Part shown: positions 11,200-24,356 of the stretch, piece after piece
Layout of the letters: every line of letters starts with the position of its first letter
Position numbering within the stretch: the stretch's first letter is position 1
NCBI RefSeq assembly: GCF_032062135.1
Contig: NC_092862.1
Location: forward strand, 60,177,532-60,241,531
Reading direction: 5' to 3'
From: Pyxicephalus adspersus
Taxonomy: Eukaryota; Chordata; Amphibia; Anura; Pyxicephalidae
Length of the DNA: 64,000 nt
The notes under the pieces: generated by a model
Told to the model about the DNA's origin: nothing
The model's database searches: none
The model's input: only the letters and a program-made list of their open reading frames with translations
Program-made: the position numbers and the translations under genes

Positions 11200-13699
11200 A
11201 GGTTGTTTTACATATATATTAAGGGTTTGATATTGATGGAGTCTTTCATATTCTATTAATAATAAAATCAAACTTAAAGTTACATATATTTGCTAAATTT
11301 TGCTGGAATCACACAGAAGGCAGCTGTGAGGTTCCTGCTTCCCAAGTCTTTTCTCTAAACCCCTCTGGGTGCTCCGAATCTCACACTGTTCATACATAAA
11401 TATTGAGCCACCTTTCTGCATAAATAGTTTAGCCCATGCACACTCCAACATGTAAATCTTGGTGTTGGTTTATTACTGTGATTGGAAGTCTTTTTGACCA
11501 ATAATATGTATCATTGGTATAGGTGTGTGTATTTTTCTTCAGATTATCTTTTATACAAGGTACAGCCATGATAACGGTCTTGCAAAGGATTCTAGGGTTC
11601 TAATGAGATTACTGCATCATCTTGGTGACTTTTGTCTAAATGATTATTCTGGTAAGAGCAGGCTGTGGCAAAGATGAATCACCATTCACATTTCTGACTA
11701 AATTAGCTCTGTGTTAATTCAGCTTCAGCTATTCAGCTCTGTAAACAACAACAAAGTATTTAAGTCTTTTTCAGTGCAAGATCTGCATTTTCATTCACTC
11801 ACAAGAGAATCCCATATATTCTCACCAGAATGTTTCAGGTTTATTATATAAGACAGCGCAAAAAAGGTAGACTTGGATGCAAAATACAGAAACACATTAT
11901 CATTTCAGCTTACTGACATCAAATGGCTGAGCAATGAAGCTTGATTCTGGTTTCCATTTGTCCTTCTCATTTAAATAGGGATTGTGTTTTGGTGATGGCA
12001 AATACAACCTTGCATGAGCTCATCTTGGGTTATCTCTTTCCTATTTATAAAAAAAAAATTGTCAATTCATTTGGGTTGCTCAAAGATATTTATGCTCTAT
12101 CAAGGAAGTCTGTGTCTTAACACTAAAATGGATGCCTCATGTAACAGCTGTAGACCCAGTGACACATGAATGCTTCCTTAGTGGATGAGTTGGCAGGTTG
12201 ATGCTTAGTTTGGCGTGTGCCACATTTTAAGTCATGAGCATCTCAAGTTCAAGTCATGACCTGTTGTTCATCCCATAGAAAGTATGGCATTTTTTCTGAT
12301 TATCATTGGGGTTCATAACTATAAAATAGCTTTTTTAAATCCTTACCAGACACTTGCTCTGACACCACGCAAACTAGTGTTAAGCTTGCAAGGCTGGTAT
12401 ACACATTACATGACCTTGGGGATATTCCACTAATCACCCCCAGCAGTAGAATAAATAGTTTTGTGAAAGAGAATTGCTGGCCACTCGCCAACTATTGCCC
12501 TGCCTACAGATTAAGCCTTGCAGAGATGCGGGGGTTCAATCATGGAATCTCTTTTTAAGAAGTGGCTGTGAATGTTTACTGAGAGCAGAAAATTCAAGGA
12601 AACCGAGTGTGTTTGAATGTCAGCCCAGACATTAATCTGGCAGCCTTCCACTGAGATATTGGCATGAATATGATGTGTACACAGTGCCTGTGTTTAGTTG
12701 CTGCTGACTTGCCTTGCTAGAAAATATTTCTGCTTTTTTTCCAGACTGGAACAAAACTCTGTTAAACAAACCTTTAATGGTTCAGTTTCTGTTGTTAAGT
12801 CTTAGATCTTGTTATAAAACACCATACTGGACATCTTTGTAACCTGCCAAGCCAGAACATTGTGTTATGTGACAAGACAATAATCTCTTAACTCTAAAAC
12901 ATAAGTCCATATTGGCTTTAGCTGTCTCTTCCTGTCTGTCATACCGTTTCTTTAACGTGTGATACATTTGATTATCTTGAAAACAAAAATGGTTGACATA
13001 AAAACCTTATGTTGTTAGATATTCTTCTTTCTGATTCCCTAGGACTACCCACAGGCTCTGAATGGGTGAACCTTCATTCTTCTAAACTCTTTATCTAAAG
13101 TGTATGCCATCTCTGAAGCCCTTCTGTGTACATATGGGGTGATTGTGGTGAATCAAGCTGAAAAGATAGGTAGCCTCCTTTCTTCATCCCAGAAACCAAT
13201 GAGACATAGCAAACATGCACCAACATAGACAGTTCAGCTGTTTACAATTTAGTTTATAAAAATAAAGCTAATCACAGTATTGAAATTGGTGTAGTTAGTG
13301 TGTGTTGAGTCAATACCTACTTTTTTCTTTTTTATCTTCACGTTGAGTAGAGAAATCCCTGTCAAGTTTTTCTGTTATCCGGGCCTCTGTTAGAGAGTTT
13401 TTTCCTTACTTCCTGTCCGGCTGACAATTTGTATTCATGTAGGTAAACTACAACAGCCCCACACAGAAATAAATGCTTTTACCACAGTAGAACTATGGTA
13501 GAACTCCTGTCAGATTGTGTTTGCCTATTTGCATTAAATATTGGACCATTTCTATAATAGATGGGCAACTTAAAGTAGAACTAAAGTTCCACTATTAAGT
13601 TTCTATGATCAGCCAGGTCATTATTGCAGAAAGGGGCAGCAGTTGACCCTTCTATAATAATCTCGACTACCTGTCTGATTGTTTTGGGTTTCTGGCATC

Positions 13700-14038
13700 C
13701 GCTTTGGTTTTTGTTGTCGCAAAAAGGGTGACCGACGAACGTTGGAAATGAACAACCATCACGGCGGATCTATTTGGCGGACGATCGTTCTCTATCTATC
13801 GTCTGTACAGTCGTTCAGTGATCGCGCATGTTTCTGCAATACACTTTCTCCTTTACATGTCACTCCCTGCATCGTTCAAACCATTGTTTCTAGCGTGTGT
13901 ACACTATTGGTGGATTATATTTGAACGATCGTATCGTTACAGCATGTACAGAATTGTGCACAATACGATTGTTTAAATATAATTGTGCATATTCGTTGAT
14001 TGGTCATAATCAGTCATTTTCTAGTGTGTACCTAGCTT
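13700..14038 (+). mobile_element. CpG-rich MITE, family B, old diverged copy
   Basis: It shares GTGACCGACGAACG, GGACGATCGTTC, TTGAACGATCGTATCGTTA and the right end GTGTGTACCTAGCTT with the intact copies at 18.0 and 50.5 kb, but is much more diverged and lacks a recognisable left end. Confidence 0.55.
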
Positions 14039-16065
14039 AACACTGGGTTTTATTCCGTTTTACAGCTAAGGGTTCCAGTATGGCAATCTAAACAAATCAA
14101 GTTACTTTACAATACACAAGACAACAAGTCAACAATAAATGTAATTTACCCTTCCTGACTGAGCTGAATCCTCCATTTGTGTCTCACATGCTCTCGGACA
14201 TTAGCATACAATCAGAGGGTCTTGGCAACAAAGAGAAAGCTGTCAATCCAGAAAGTAGTGGGTAGGGAGAAGTATGTATTGATGCCGATTGACAAGCTAC
14301 AGGTTTGTGAATTAGCAGAGAAAATGCTGATAAAGTATCTGCTATAACATAATCTTCTTCCACTGTAAAACAAACCACTTAAATCTACATCAGTTGCAAT
14401 CACTACCACACCACTGTATTAAGCTGCATTAGGGTGAATTCTTTGGCAGATGCAACAGGTTTTATGAGAATTTCAAGATGAACTAAGTGAACATGGTTAG
14501 AACAGATGCACTTTAAGTGCTGGTGAACCATTAATTTTACTAGTTCTTATAGTTCAGCCCTAATCATTGTCTAAATTGGCTGGTTGCAGATTTAACTTTG
14601 AACAATGAATGGTTACCCGTTCCTGGATATTTCATGTCTACATTAATATGTTAACAAACTGGCTTCATGTATTAAGCCATATTTATGGTGTCTCGGAAAA
14701 AAGCCCAGTCCTTTCTATTGCAGACTTCAAGCTGTTAGTATTAAACAAACAGGAATTTTCTGTTTTCAAAAATTCAAAAAATGAATGTCTGATGATAAAA
14801 CACAATACCAAGAAGAGGAAGTATACACTGCTCAGTATTTACAATTACTTGTTAATACATTCCTTAAATGCACCTGGTGCAATCAACCCAGGGTCCATAT
14901 AGAATATAAATTACCTAAAATGCACTTTCACTGTCAACTAAAGCCAAAACATGTAAAATGCTAAAGCCAGTAGCTCCACAGTTACAAATCAACATTTTTC
15001 TCTCACCTCTTTCATCTCTGTATTACCCCTTGCAGTAATGAATTATAATTATTAACACTTGTAACTAGGTACACAAATGTGAGTGCTCCAGAAGTCTTCA
15101 TTATCTTGGATCCACAATAACCCAGACATGACTTGTAAAATAGGAAAGACAAAGCCCGATAGGTAGATGTGTCAAATCACAATGCTAGTTCTCAATGATG
15201 CTGACTATTATGCAAAGAATATCACAGGTTTTTACTAAATAAAAACCCTGGCTAAATTTAATTTGCAATTTGCTGAATGGACAATATATAAGCAGCAAAT
15301 CAGAGATGAGGTCATCCCTCTACCCGTTTCTGCTCCATCACCATGGTTACTGAAGGCATGCGTGTATTCTGCTGAGGTAGAGTGGATCAGATTTCTGTCC
15401 CTCTCTATGGCTCTCTTAGGCTTAATACAGACACTCAATAATACAATAGGATCAAACAGCTGCAATACAGTCATACCTGTTCTGTTCTAAAGGTGAAGGG
15501 GAACAGGAGGGGCCCCGCTGTGTCCTTCCCAATGATAAAGACTAGCAGTCCTGAGCTATGACTTCCCAAAAATCTTATATAAAATGGTGGATAAGCAAAA
15601 TAGTTACATTTGTGCTAACCATATTTTTCCTTTTTTATGTTCATTTTGAATAGGCTGGGGAACAGATATAACGTTTTTCAGGTCTTTATTGATATTCACA
15701 GTCCTGTTAGGTAAATTATTGTCACTTCTTATCCCAGTGACATCTGCAGTCATCTATACAGGAAGTAGAGGACCCCCCTCTAAGCTACATATTCATGCTG
15801 GATTATTGTTGCCTGAGATTATCTATTTGAGCAAAAATCTATCATGTTTACAGCAGTTCCCAGACATTGTTCATCAATCCAATAGATCAATAAACAACAC
15901 AGCAGTAACGACCACTGGACTTTCCTATAAAGGAGACAATAGAGTGTTACATAATATAACAGAAACAAAAAACTTTTATAGAACTTTTTTTTATAAATTA
16001 GGGGAAAAAGCCCTTCATCATTTTTTTACTACTGTAAATCTCTGATGTAGGTTTCCACTGACTGG

Positions 16066-16282
16066 ATCAAATTTATTTAGGCACTCCAAGGGAAGGTTAC
16101 GCTCTCTTCAGTGAAGCTGGGTGATCCATCAAACCTGAAATGGATCTGGTACAGGATTCAAAACATTTGGAAGCAAATAGCAAATGATTTTAAAGAAATC
16201 CATTCCAGTTTTGCTGGATTACCAGCTTCACTTTTGAAAGTGTATTGTCTCCAGCTTTGGAGAGCTTTATTAAATCAGGGCC
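16066..16282. mobile_element. Palindromic MITE, family A copy 2
   Basis: This copy shares with copy 1 the internal GTGATCCAKCAAACCTG and its mirror and the right end GAGCTTTATTAAATCAGGGC; the left end has decayed. It is a diverged, immobile copy in the ATXN1 intron. Confidence 0.7.
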
Positions 16283-18002
16283 TCTGTCTCATTGATAATA
16301 TTGTCAATACTGAGTACATGACCAGCATTAATCCTCTCCAAGTCCCTGAGCTGCATATCAATGTTTCCCAAAATAATACCCGTTGTTGGGTGTCCTTTTC
16401 TTGTGCAAAGCTTCAACTGGTCTTTGTTCATAATTGGTGTTACTGACTATAATTTATTTTTTGGTTTAGTGAAGGATTGGAGCCATTTCATTGTTGACTA
16501 TATCCCACCCATTGAGATATCTCAAAACTTTCTAGGCCCAGTAAGGCTTTTTACTGGATCAGGAAGTAAATATATTTCTTCTCATTTGGAACAAATGCAG
16601 GGGAAAAGACTTGACAGAGGTGCTAAAAATCCAAATTTAAAATTAAATATAAAAAAAACTTTTTGCTGGACTTGAGAATTCATTGTTTAGGTACACATTT
16701 AGCCAGAAAATAATTTGTCTGCTTGACACTTGTTTATAAACACTATTGAACACCAATTTAGGATTTATTGTACACTGATCATAATAAAGCCAGAACTTGT
16801 TTAATTGACATCTATAAATTATTTACTGACAGTAAATGTTTTTTTCACTTATCTGACTTATTATTTAGTAAAATCTTCATGTCATACATCATGAGGTGAG
16901 CACTGTTCACTAATAGATGTGTCGCTGATGCTGATAAGATTTTAAAACATATGTCCAATTTTTAAGTAAACTCCACTTCAAATTTTGACTTGTTTATATT
17001 GGGTAATTTTATGGGTTTTATATAGAGACTGCTTACCATTTTAAATGACAAATCAAACCATGTAAGAGGAACTTTGCAATCCCAAATCTTAGTTCAGCCA
17101 ACTTCTGGAATTTTTGAAACAAAGGCATGCATATATTGGGGGACATTTATTACAATGAATAGGGTTTATGAGTCATTTCTAAAAATTAGGCTGCAGTCAA
17201 CTGAAAAATATGCAAAACTTTTCCACAAAGATGCTTTTCAGTGCAAATGAAACATTTTTTTTACTGTTTGTTAAGAGAACCAGAATAGAATACACCTCTT
17301 CAACCAGATGTGGAGGAAATGGATAATGTACAATAATGTGTTAATTAAAACTGAAATTGATATATGATTGGTGGTGGGGGATTTATAGTTATTTCAGTGA
17401 TTATTGTGAACAAAACTAGTTGTTAAGGTTGATTGCGAAATTATTTAAAGGGGCTAAGTCTCAAAACAGTAACAGAATGTGCAAAACTTGGGCAGACTAA
17501 GGTGAGGTGGCAGTATGCCGATTGAAAGGGATAGAACATTTAACAGGTATGTTGCTATGTGCTGAAATAGAATATATTCCTAATAAACCAAACAAATAAC
17601 TCAACAGCTCAATGATCGTTATTCAATATTTATCAATAAAGGAATATATTGGGATAAATGAGTTATCTCTCTCCCTGATTCCTACAGCCGCTTGGTTTTG
17701 TATATGGAGAAAGCCAAAGGATGGTTTCACCACACAGTGTCAGAAGCCAATTGCTAAATGCAATTGTAGGTAGGGGAGGGAGGGTTATCTTGTGGTTCAT
17801 GTCAGACATAATATAGACATCGGACTAGGGTCATATAGTGACTGACAGATGAGGGTTTTGCTATGGAGAAGAGCCTAGGAAAACCTGTTGAATGCCAAAG
17901 CCACCTATGTTGTGAATAGAATTTGCTTGTGCTATTTTCCACTATGTAACAATCAGATGTACCCCACTTGAGATAACAAGAGCAGTAAATGGTAAAACAA
18001 TA

Positions 18003-18415
18003 AAGGTGCGTACACACTTCCAATTTTTATCGTTCAAAACGAACGACGAACGATCGATTGGGCAAAAATCGTTCGTAAAAAAAGTAACCGACGAACGAGG
18101 AAAGTCGTTGGAAACGAACGACCGGACCGGCGGATCGGATTGGACGACGATCGTTGAACATCGTTCGTGTGTACGATCGTTGATCGTCCATGGTCTGAGC
18201 ATGCGTAATGAACGAACGTTCGTTCACTTTCCTGTCGTGCACATAGTTCCTCTATCGCTTAAACGATCGTATCTATCGTGTGTACAATATCTACGAACGA
18301 TCGTGTCGTTATCTCTATGTGCAGGATCGGTGCTATACGATCGTTCGTAGATATTGTGCAGGATCGTTCGTCGTTCGTTTTCCAACGATAATAATTGGAA
18401 GTGTGTATGTAGCTT
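18003..18415 (+). mobile_element. CpG-rich MITE, family B, intact copy
   Basis: A 413-base element flanked by TA. Its terminal inverted repeats are AAGGTGCGTACACACTTCC at the left and the complement of GGAAGTGTGTATGTAGCTT at the right, extending inward to ATCGTT. The interior is packed with ACGAACGATCG-type words that are themselves palindromic. There is no plausible protein, so it is non-autonomous. The TA flanks suggest a Tc1/mariner-like transposase in trans, though the superfamily is not proven. It retains many CpG sites, which suggests recent insertion. Confidence 0.85.
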
Positions 18416-18892
18416 TAGGCAGGTAACAGAATAGCAGGTCATCAGTAAAACACCAAAAGCTACAAGCAGAATTTAGATCGGAACTGAAGTGTAGTGTAAG
18501 ATAAAGTGAACCTATTTTCACTTAAACAACTAGTCATGCAAAGATGACTTGTGTGATTTTTTTTCTTTGCCCCCTTTTTTTTGGAAATTCCTAAAAATAT
18601 TTGGATAATGATAATGAAGTTAACCTTACTTTACATGCATTCCAGTGATGGCTATATGGCATTTCTCAGATCAGGTTTTGTAAAGACGAAAAGCTTAACA
18701 AAGATTGATTAGGTTTACATAGACTTGAAAGCCAGCATGTAGCAGATTTATTGCGGAAAATAAACAATTGGTATGTTCAAAGGATTTGAGAATATGTGTA
18801 GTAGTAAATGTCAATTTTTTAAATTATATACAAGTTTTACCGCTTCTCAACGTCATACGCAGTGATCTCCAACGATGGCGACAACAGACCTT

Positions 18893-19031
18893 TATGTGTA
18901 CAATATCTACGAACGATCGTGTCGTTAACTCTATGTGCAGGATCGGTGCTATACGATCGTTCATATATATCGTGCATGAACGTTCGTCGTTCGTTTTCCA
19001 ACGATAATAATTGGAAGTGTGTATGTAGCTT
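18893..19031 (+). mobile_element. CpG-rich MITE, family B, right-half fragment
   Basis: This fragment matches roughly the last 140 bases of the element at 18003-18415 (from TGTGTACAATATCTACGAAC to the right terminus GTATGTAGCTT followed by TA) and lacks the left half. It lies 480 bases downstream in the same orientation. Confidence 0.8.
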
Positions 19032-22000
19032 TAGGCTACGATGCCATTGACCTTTTTTAAGGTAGGAGCTTAGCTGTATTTTTTTTTTTGTAGTTTATAT
19101 AGGACTAAGAAATCAATTTTTGTAACAATGCAGTAAATCTATAACTATGTAGTCAGTGTACCTCCTCTTTCAACCTCTGGCTTTCATGAATATTAAATAA
19201 TGTTTAGAAGATAAAGCACGGGCAATGTGTACACATGTATACTTTATATATACAGTATATAGTCACACATATGCTAACTTGTAAAATACTGGACATTACA
19301 TAAGTACTATTTAATATTCTTGTATAACGTATGGAATGCAAATCTGGGTTTTCCATTTGGGGGAAATTCTTCTGTCGGTAGAAAGAAAATGGAAATCAAT
19401 CAGACTGCTACTTAGATTTGGTGCAGTATGCCAAAGTAAACTTTCAGGTTCCAAGTACATGTTTCTGGTCTTTGTTGAATAGAAATGCACGTCGCACTGA
19501 AACTCTGTCCTGTAAGGGCTGCAGTTTATAAACTGCTGTTTGTTCTGGAGTAAACCCATTTGCAACTGAAAATTCCCTTCATATTTCCCAGGATTTTTAC
19601 TGGGAGATGTATAGTGGTAATAATGACAACACTTTTGTACAAATGTTCATATTTGCATATATAATGTTGATGGCCTGTGAGTGTTTTACTAAAGAGTGTG
19701 TTTGCCTTAGGGCATATAAAGTTTAGAGTCACAGCTGGATATAGACTGTAATGTATACAGTGTCACCCTGAACTACTGGACCAGATAACTAAGAAACTTT
19801 CAAAATGTAACCGAAACTATCAACACTTTGGGTGTAAAAAACATAATTTACATGAAATTAGTAAATTAACTGAATTTTTCTCTCAATTTTACTTCCTGTC
19901 ATTCTCTGCTCAACAGCACTTTTGTGTGAAGTGTTAGCTCTCCAAACCAAATTAACTTTTATTGACTTGGCTCAGTATTGTCAGTCTAAAACCGTTACCA
20001 CATAAAAAAAGCACATGTATGACCTTCTCAATCTTCTACTGCCTCTTCACTGTACAAAAATTTGTCCAGACTCTCTGCTAAAACATAATATGCAGAGCCA
20101 TATTTTTCTGCAATGCTTCTTGCCTAACAAATGGTTTTGTTAGTTCCTAAAATGCTGACCCGGATATCGTATACAGATCAGAAGTACAAATTTTACTTTG
20201 ATTTCACCTAATACATACTTGTTCTAAATTAAGCAAATAGATCCAAACGAAAGCTTTTTTAAATACACAGCAATATCTACCCCCTTTTTTTTCTCAGAAC
20301 AAATTATTGGCAACAAAGAAAAATGAAGTGCCCTTCTTATCTGTGCTGTCATGGGTGCTTGTATCACAAGACTGAACAAAATGCAAATCATTTCACAGAT
20401 ACAGCACTTATGTATTCATTTCAGCTGTGTATATATCTGGGTTGCTGAAATTTAGCTTTTAAGTGTTTTTATATGGGTATGTCATATTAAAAAAAGTGCA
20501 CGGAACACCACAGACTAGGCTTGAGTTCACTTTGCACAGTCCTAGTGTTTTTTGGATGGTGTTAAACTTCCCTGCAGTTGCTTGTTGAAGTAAAACTTGT
20601 TATAAACCTGGTGAATTAAATTGAGTGTGTAAGTTGATTAAGAGATGGCTTAAGTTCTTTGCCAATCTTGACTTTCCTGTAAACAGACTCAATTCATTAA
20701 GATATTTATATTCCTTCAATTTTACTTTTCCTACCTTCTCACAACCTTGGATGGCTCCATTTCATCCCTTCTCAATATACACTCACATAGATATTCCCTA
20801 GTAGGAATAAATTACTGTCATTAAAACACATGAACCTGGAAGATTCCCACCAGTGAATGTTTGAGGGAAAGTCAAATCCCTGTTTTATATTCAGAGCCCT
20901 TAGTGGCGTGCAAGCATCTGTAGGCTACCAGTTTATCAACAAAGACGTCACCACTAAAAGATTCTTGTTTTTTTGCTCAAAATGTTTTGTCAGGCACAAT
21001 ATGGCTCTTGTATTGATCATTAGCAGGTAGCAGAACTAATTGTTATCTAACTTCTATTCAGTCATTTTTCTTATAACTATGATAGCTAAACATTTAAGAT
21101 AGATTCCCAATCATGTGATTTTGTTTACAGCATAATATCTACATTAAATGTATACAGTGTATATCAAAGGCTACAAAATATTAACTGGTAGGAAGTAAAA
21201 AAAAGACCTTAGAAAGAAGTTCAGAATGTGAGTTTAGGTCTGCTGTAAGCAGTATATTGAAAATGTAATGATGTGTCCTTCTTGAGTGTTTGAAAGGAAA
21301 TCACTGTCTATTAAGAGCTGACAATAAAAATTCTAGATAATAACTGTGGTATGTAATTTGGAAAGGTAATATAAATAAGTAACACAACAGTGGGTATATC
21401 AGCTTCATGGATCCCCTACACTGGTTTTTAATTACATCTGATGTAAATATCTGTAGTATGTTAGCCATTTCTGAAATATTGGCACAATATTAGTTATCTA
21501 AACTTAGAAAGAATTGGAACACTGAAAGATCTTTAGGGAAAAGGAAGGTGAGTCTTTCGTAGTAAAGCATAACAACATAGTACACATATGGTGACTGGAT
21601 ATTATTAACCGACCACCTGAGAGTATATTTGTAGATGATAACTCAAATCATAAACAAATTCTGCACATTGTCAAACTACTTTATCAGTGTCTAAAGCTCA
21701 AACAGTGGAAAAACACTAAAATGCTGTCTGGAAAAATGTTTTTTGCAAATGCTTTTGGGAATACTTCCAGATGTGTACAGTTTAGCTAAAAATCCACTAT
21801 CCATAAAAAACACTACTTCTGATTTGAATTATGAAGACTTTTGTATTATTCATATTTTTATCGCCTGTGGTAAGATCATAAATCATTTCCTCTACCCAGG
21901 GGAATTCTCATTCAATAGACTGGAATGACTTTATCACAGTAAATAGAACTCAGTGTAATTTTTCTGCGATGTAGCAGCACGCTTCATCTATTGTAGCACT

Positions 22001-24227
22001 TAGCAAGTCTACTTAAAATAATTACCACAGGCCTATCACAAGCACTGGATGAGTTTATTACAGGGCTTGTCCAGGAACATTTGGAGACCTCACTGAAATA
22101 TTTCAATCCTTCTTCTCCTAGGGATGAATGAAACAGTGATAGAAAAAAAAATCTATTCTCATTCTTTACAGAGCTGAATTCTATATTCTGAAAATGTCTC
22201 TGAATTCTGCTTATGTTAAGATGGACCCAGAACCATAATTAAACAGCACATTGTGGTTGTAACCTTCTCTTTGGGCAATCTGGAGGATTCATACCGTCAT
22301 CACTGCCTTTAGCTGCCCTGTTGTTTTCATTGGAAATAGGCTAGATATATAAGTAAAATTCTTAGTTAGAAATCTACATTTGAAAAACCATGGGACAAAT
22401 ATTTGGGCAAATTCTGGTATGTGTCTGTACGATCCGCTGTGAGATTGTGTGATTGTTTTATAAGGCTTAGTGGTGGGTTACTGCTTTGCAACAGCATTTA
22501 ATCACAAGTAGTGTCTGAAGAATGCAGGATCCACCATAGTGGTTGACAAATGCCTTACAGTAGCCCATCAAAACTACCTCTGAATGCTTTCATTCTTTGG
22601 TCAAGTATAGAGGTGGCTGCTGGCAGGCTGTAAACCCCCAAAGAAAGATCTGTTTAAACCTGACCTAAATGTACAATATTATTGAGAATGTACTCTATAA
22701 ATAAAGTGTATATAAAGGCAAAATAAAGATAATATATGTATGGTACGTGTCAATGGTAGTGAAAAGCTTAATGTTGAATTCACAAAAGACACAAACTAAT
22801 GCAGTTCCATATTCATTATTATAACATTACTTGGTATTAACCAAGCCAATGGTTCTGAATCAATAAATCTCTATAAGATAGAGATATATAATTCAGATGA
22901 CAGACTATCATGGGTGAACCTGGGACAGATGAATATTACTGACAGTTCCTGATTACTAATAACTAAAACTAGATACTTGGCTTATATTTTTTCATAGCTG
23001 TAACTATTCCTTTTTCATCTGACCCAGCTACTAGAAGAATTCTTTACTAAAAGAGAATACACATGACTACACTTTTCTGTGCTGTGAGGCAGATGTTCCC
23101 AACACATACAGGGAGAAAATTATGACAAGGTCTTTAACAGTTATCCTTTGTTCAACACAGTCTTTCCCTCACAGTTGTTTTCACACTTGCTTCAACACCC
23201 GCCTACGCAATCCTAATAAAAGTCAGCACCTTGCACTACAGAGTGTTATGTTTCTTCCTTTCAGTACTTTTCTGTGCTTAAGTTTTAAATATTTTAGAAC
23301 CTGTTTTGTGAAGAGAAGATGTATTTGATAACAATTATGTGTTTTAAAATGGTGTATTATGTGTTAACCTTGCTATTATTACTAGTATTACTAATATTAC
23401 TACTACTACTACAATATCATCTCCCAAATTAACATTCATGCTTTGTGTATGGAATTTGTTGAAGTCCTCATTGATTTCAAATGTTCATTGAGTTATATTA
23501 TAATTACAAAAACGAACATAAGTGTTGTGCTTACCTGCCACAATTATTACAACAGTTGTCATTTTATCACACTAACCAATGGCCCTAACACCTTTCAGCA
23601 GAGGATGACCACAGGAGGGTACTGTTAAAAGAACGGAAAACTGCTCTGCGTTGGGCATATTGTGCAACCTGTCTTCTAGAAGCTTTATTATAGTTAAAAC
23701 AGATAAGTTGTAGTTATAAATAGAAAGCTGATGGCAGAACAAACAAAAACATTTATTTATTCAACTTTTTTTAGTGCCGTCCCTCCCCCTCAAGATTTGA
23801 CTTTCCATCAAGTCGAGGTATAGGTTGGAATTTCCTCAATGCTAACACACACTACAGTAAAAGTCTACCAAAGTATATTGTCTGTATGTAGTGAAAATCA
23901 GTAAAAAAAAAAAAAAACTTAGTGGAGGTGAATATTCACTCACTGACAAGGGGACAGCTCTCAAGGGGTAACTTATAACTACAAACAGCCTAGATATTTG
24001 ATTTTTTAGATGGAAGAGGAAGAGAATCTTTATTTACAGCATATTTGAAATTGTTGGAAATATATAATTTTCCTTTACTTTTTCATAATCAGTGGCACAA
24101 AGTCAAGTCTGATATGTGTTTTAAATCTTAATTTTCAATGGTAACTTTAATTAAAGGTCTTGTTATGTTTTTTTGTTTCCATGTTTAGATTCCATATCAG
24201 CTGTTAGAAGATTGTGCTCCCAGGGAG

Positions 24228-24317
24228 ATGATTCCTCATGAAGTTCTTGGGGTTCCTTTTGGAATTAAATGTGATTTTCCATTCACCAGACTGAAATCAG
24301 TATCAGTCAGGCAGTGA
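24228..24317 (+). CDS. Upstream ORF 1 in the ATXN1 5' UTR (29 codons)
   Basis: An ATG 129 bases upstream of the ATXN1 start opens a reading frame of 29 codons. It begins MIPHEVLGVPFG and ends at a TGA 39 bases before the main ATG. It lies entirely within the same exon as the ATXN1 start and ends upstream of it, so it would be a classical repressive uORF. Whether it is translated is unknown. The frame is seen directly; the regulatory role is inferred. Confidence 0.4.
   Translation: MIPHEVLGVPFGIKCDFPFTRLKSVSVRQ
24238..24294 (+). CDS. Upstream ORF 2, overlapping uORF 1 (18 codons)
   Basis: A second ATG ten bases after that of uORF 1 opens an 18-codon frame, starting MKFLGFLLELN, that is nested within uORF 1 in another frame. 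A ribosome leaking past the first ATG would meet this one. The frame may be fortuitous. Confidence 0.3.
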   Translation: MKFLGFLLELNVIFHSPD

Positions 24318-24356
24318 GCAAGTAGTGGGGTTGGCGGGGGTGGCAGAAAGCAAAAC

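Larger units (their letters stand above)
1..24188 (+). other. ATXN1: ATXN1 upstream intron
   Basis: All 24 kb before the first coding exon is non-coding and presumably lies within the large 5' intron of ATXN1. Apart from the repeats listed separately, I see only AT-rich unique-looking sequence in 1-3461, 3860-6900, 9662-10990, 11200-13700, 14039-16065, 16283-18002 and 19034-24188. Non-coding 5' exons could be hidden here but cannot be identified by eye. Confidence 0.7.
24189..24356 (+). other. ATXN1: ATXN1 5' UTR part of the first coding exon
   Basis: A pyrimidine-rich tract ending in an AG at 24187-24188 is a good splice acceptor. From there to the ATG at 24357 the sequence is non-coding and forms the 5'-UTR portion of the large coding exon. 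The start codon has an A at -3, an adequate Kozak context. In mammals ATXN1 has several further non-coding 5' exons spread over a very long distance. None can be recognised here, and any that exist would lie in 1-24188 or outside the window. The exact 5' boundary is inferred from the splice signal only. Confidence 0.75.

Noticed and set aside
15689..16045. 118-codon + strand ORF with hydrophobic N-terminus
   Set aside because: No recognisable domain, low-complexity AT-rich codon use and no splice or promoter context; consistent with a chance ORF in an intron.
18006..18350. 114-codon ORF repeated in related form at 50717-50932
   Set aside because: It falls inside the CpG-rich MITE. The repetition is explained by the element, and the frame is broken in the other copy.
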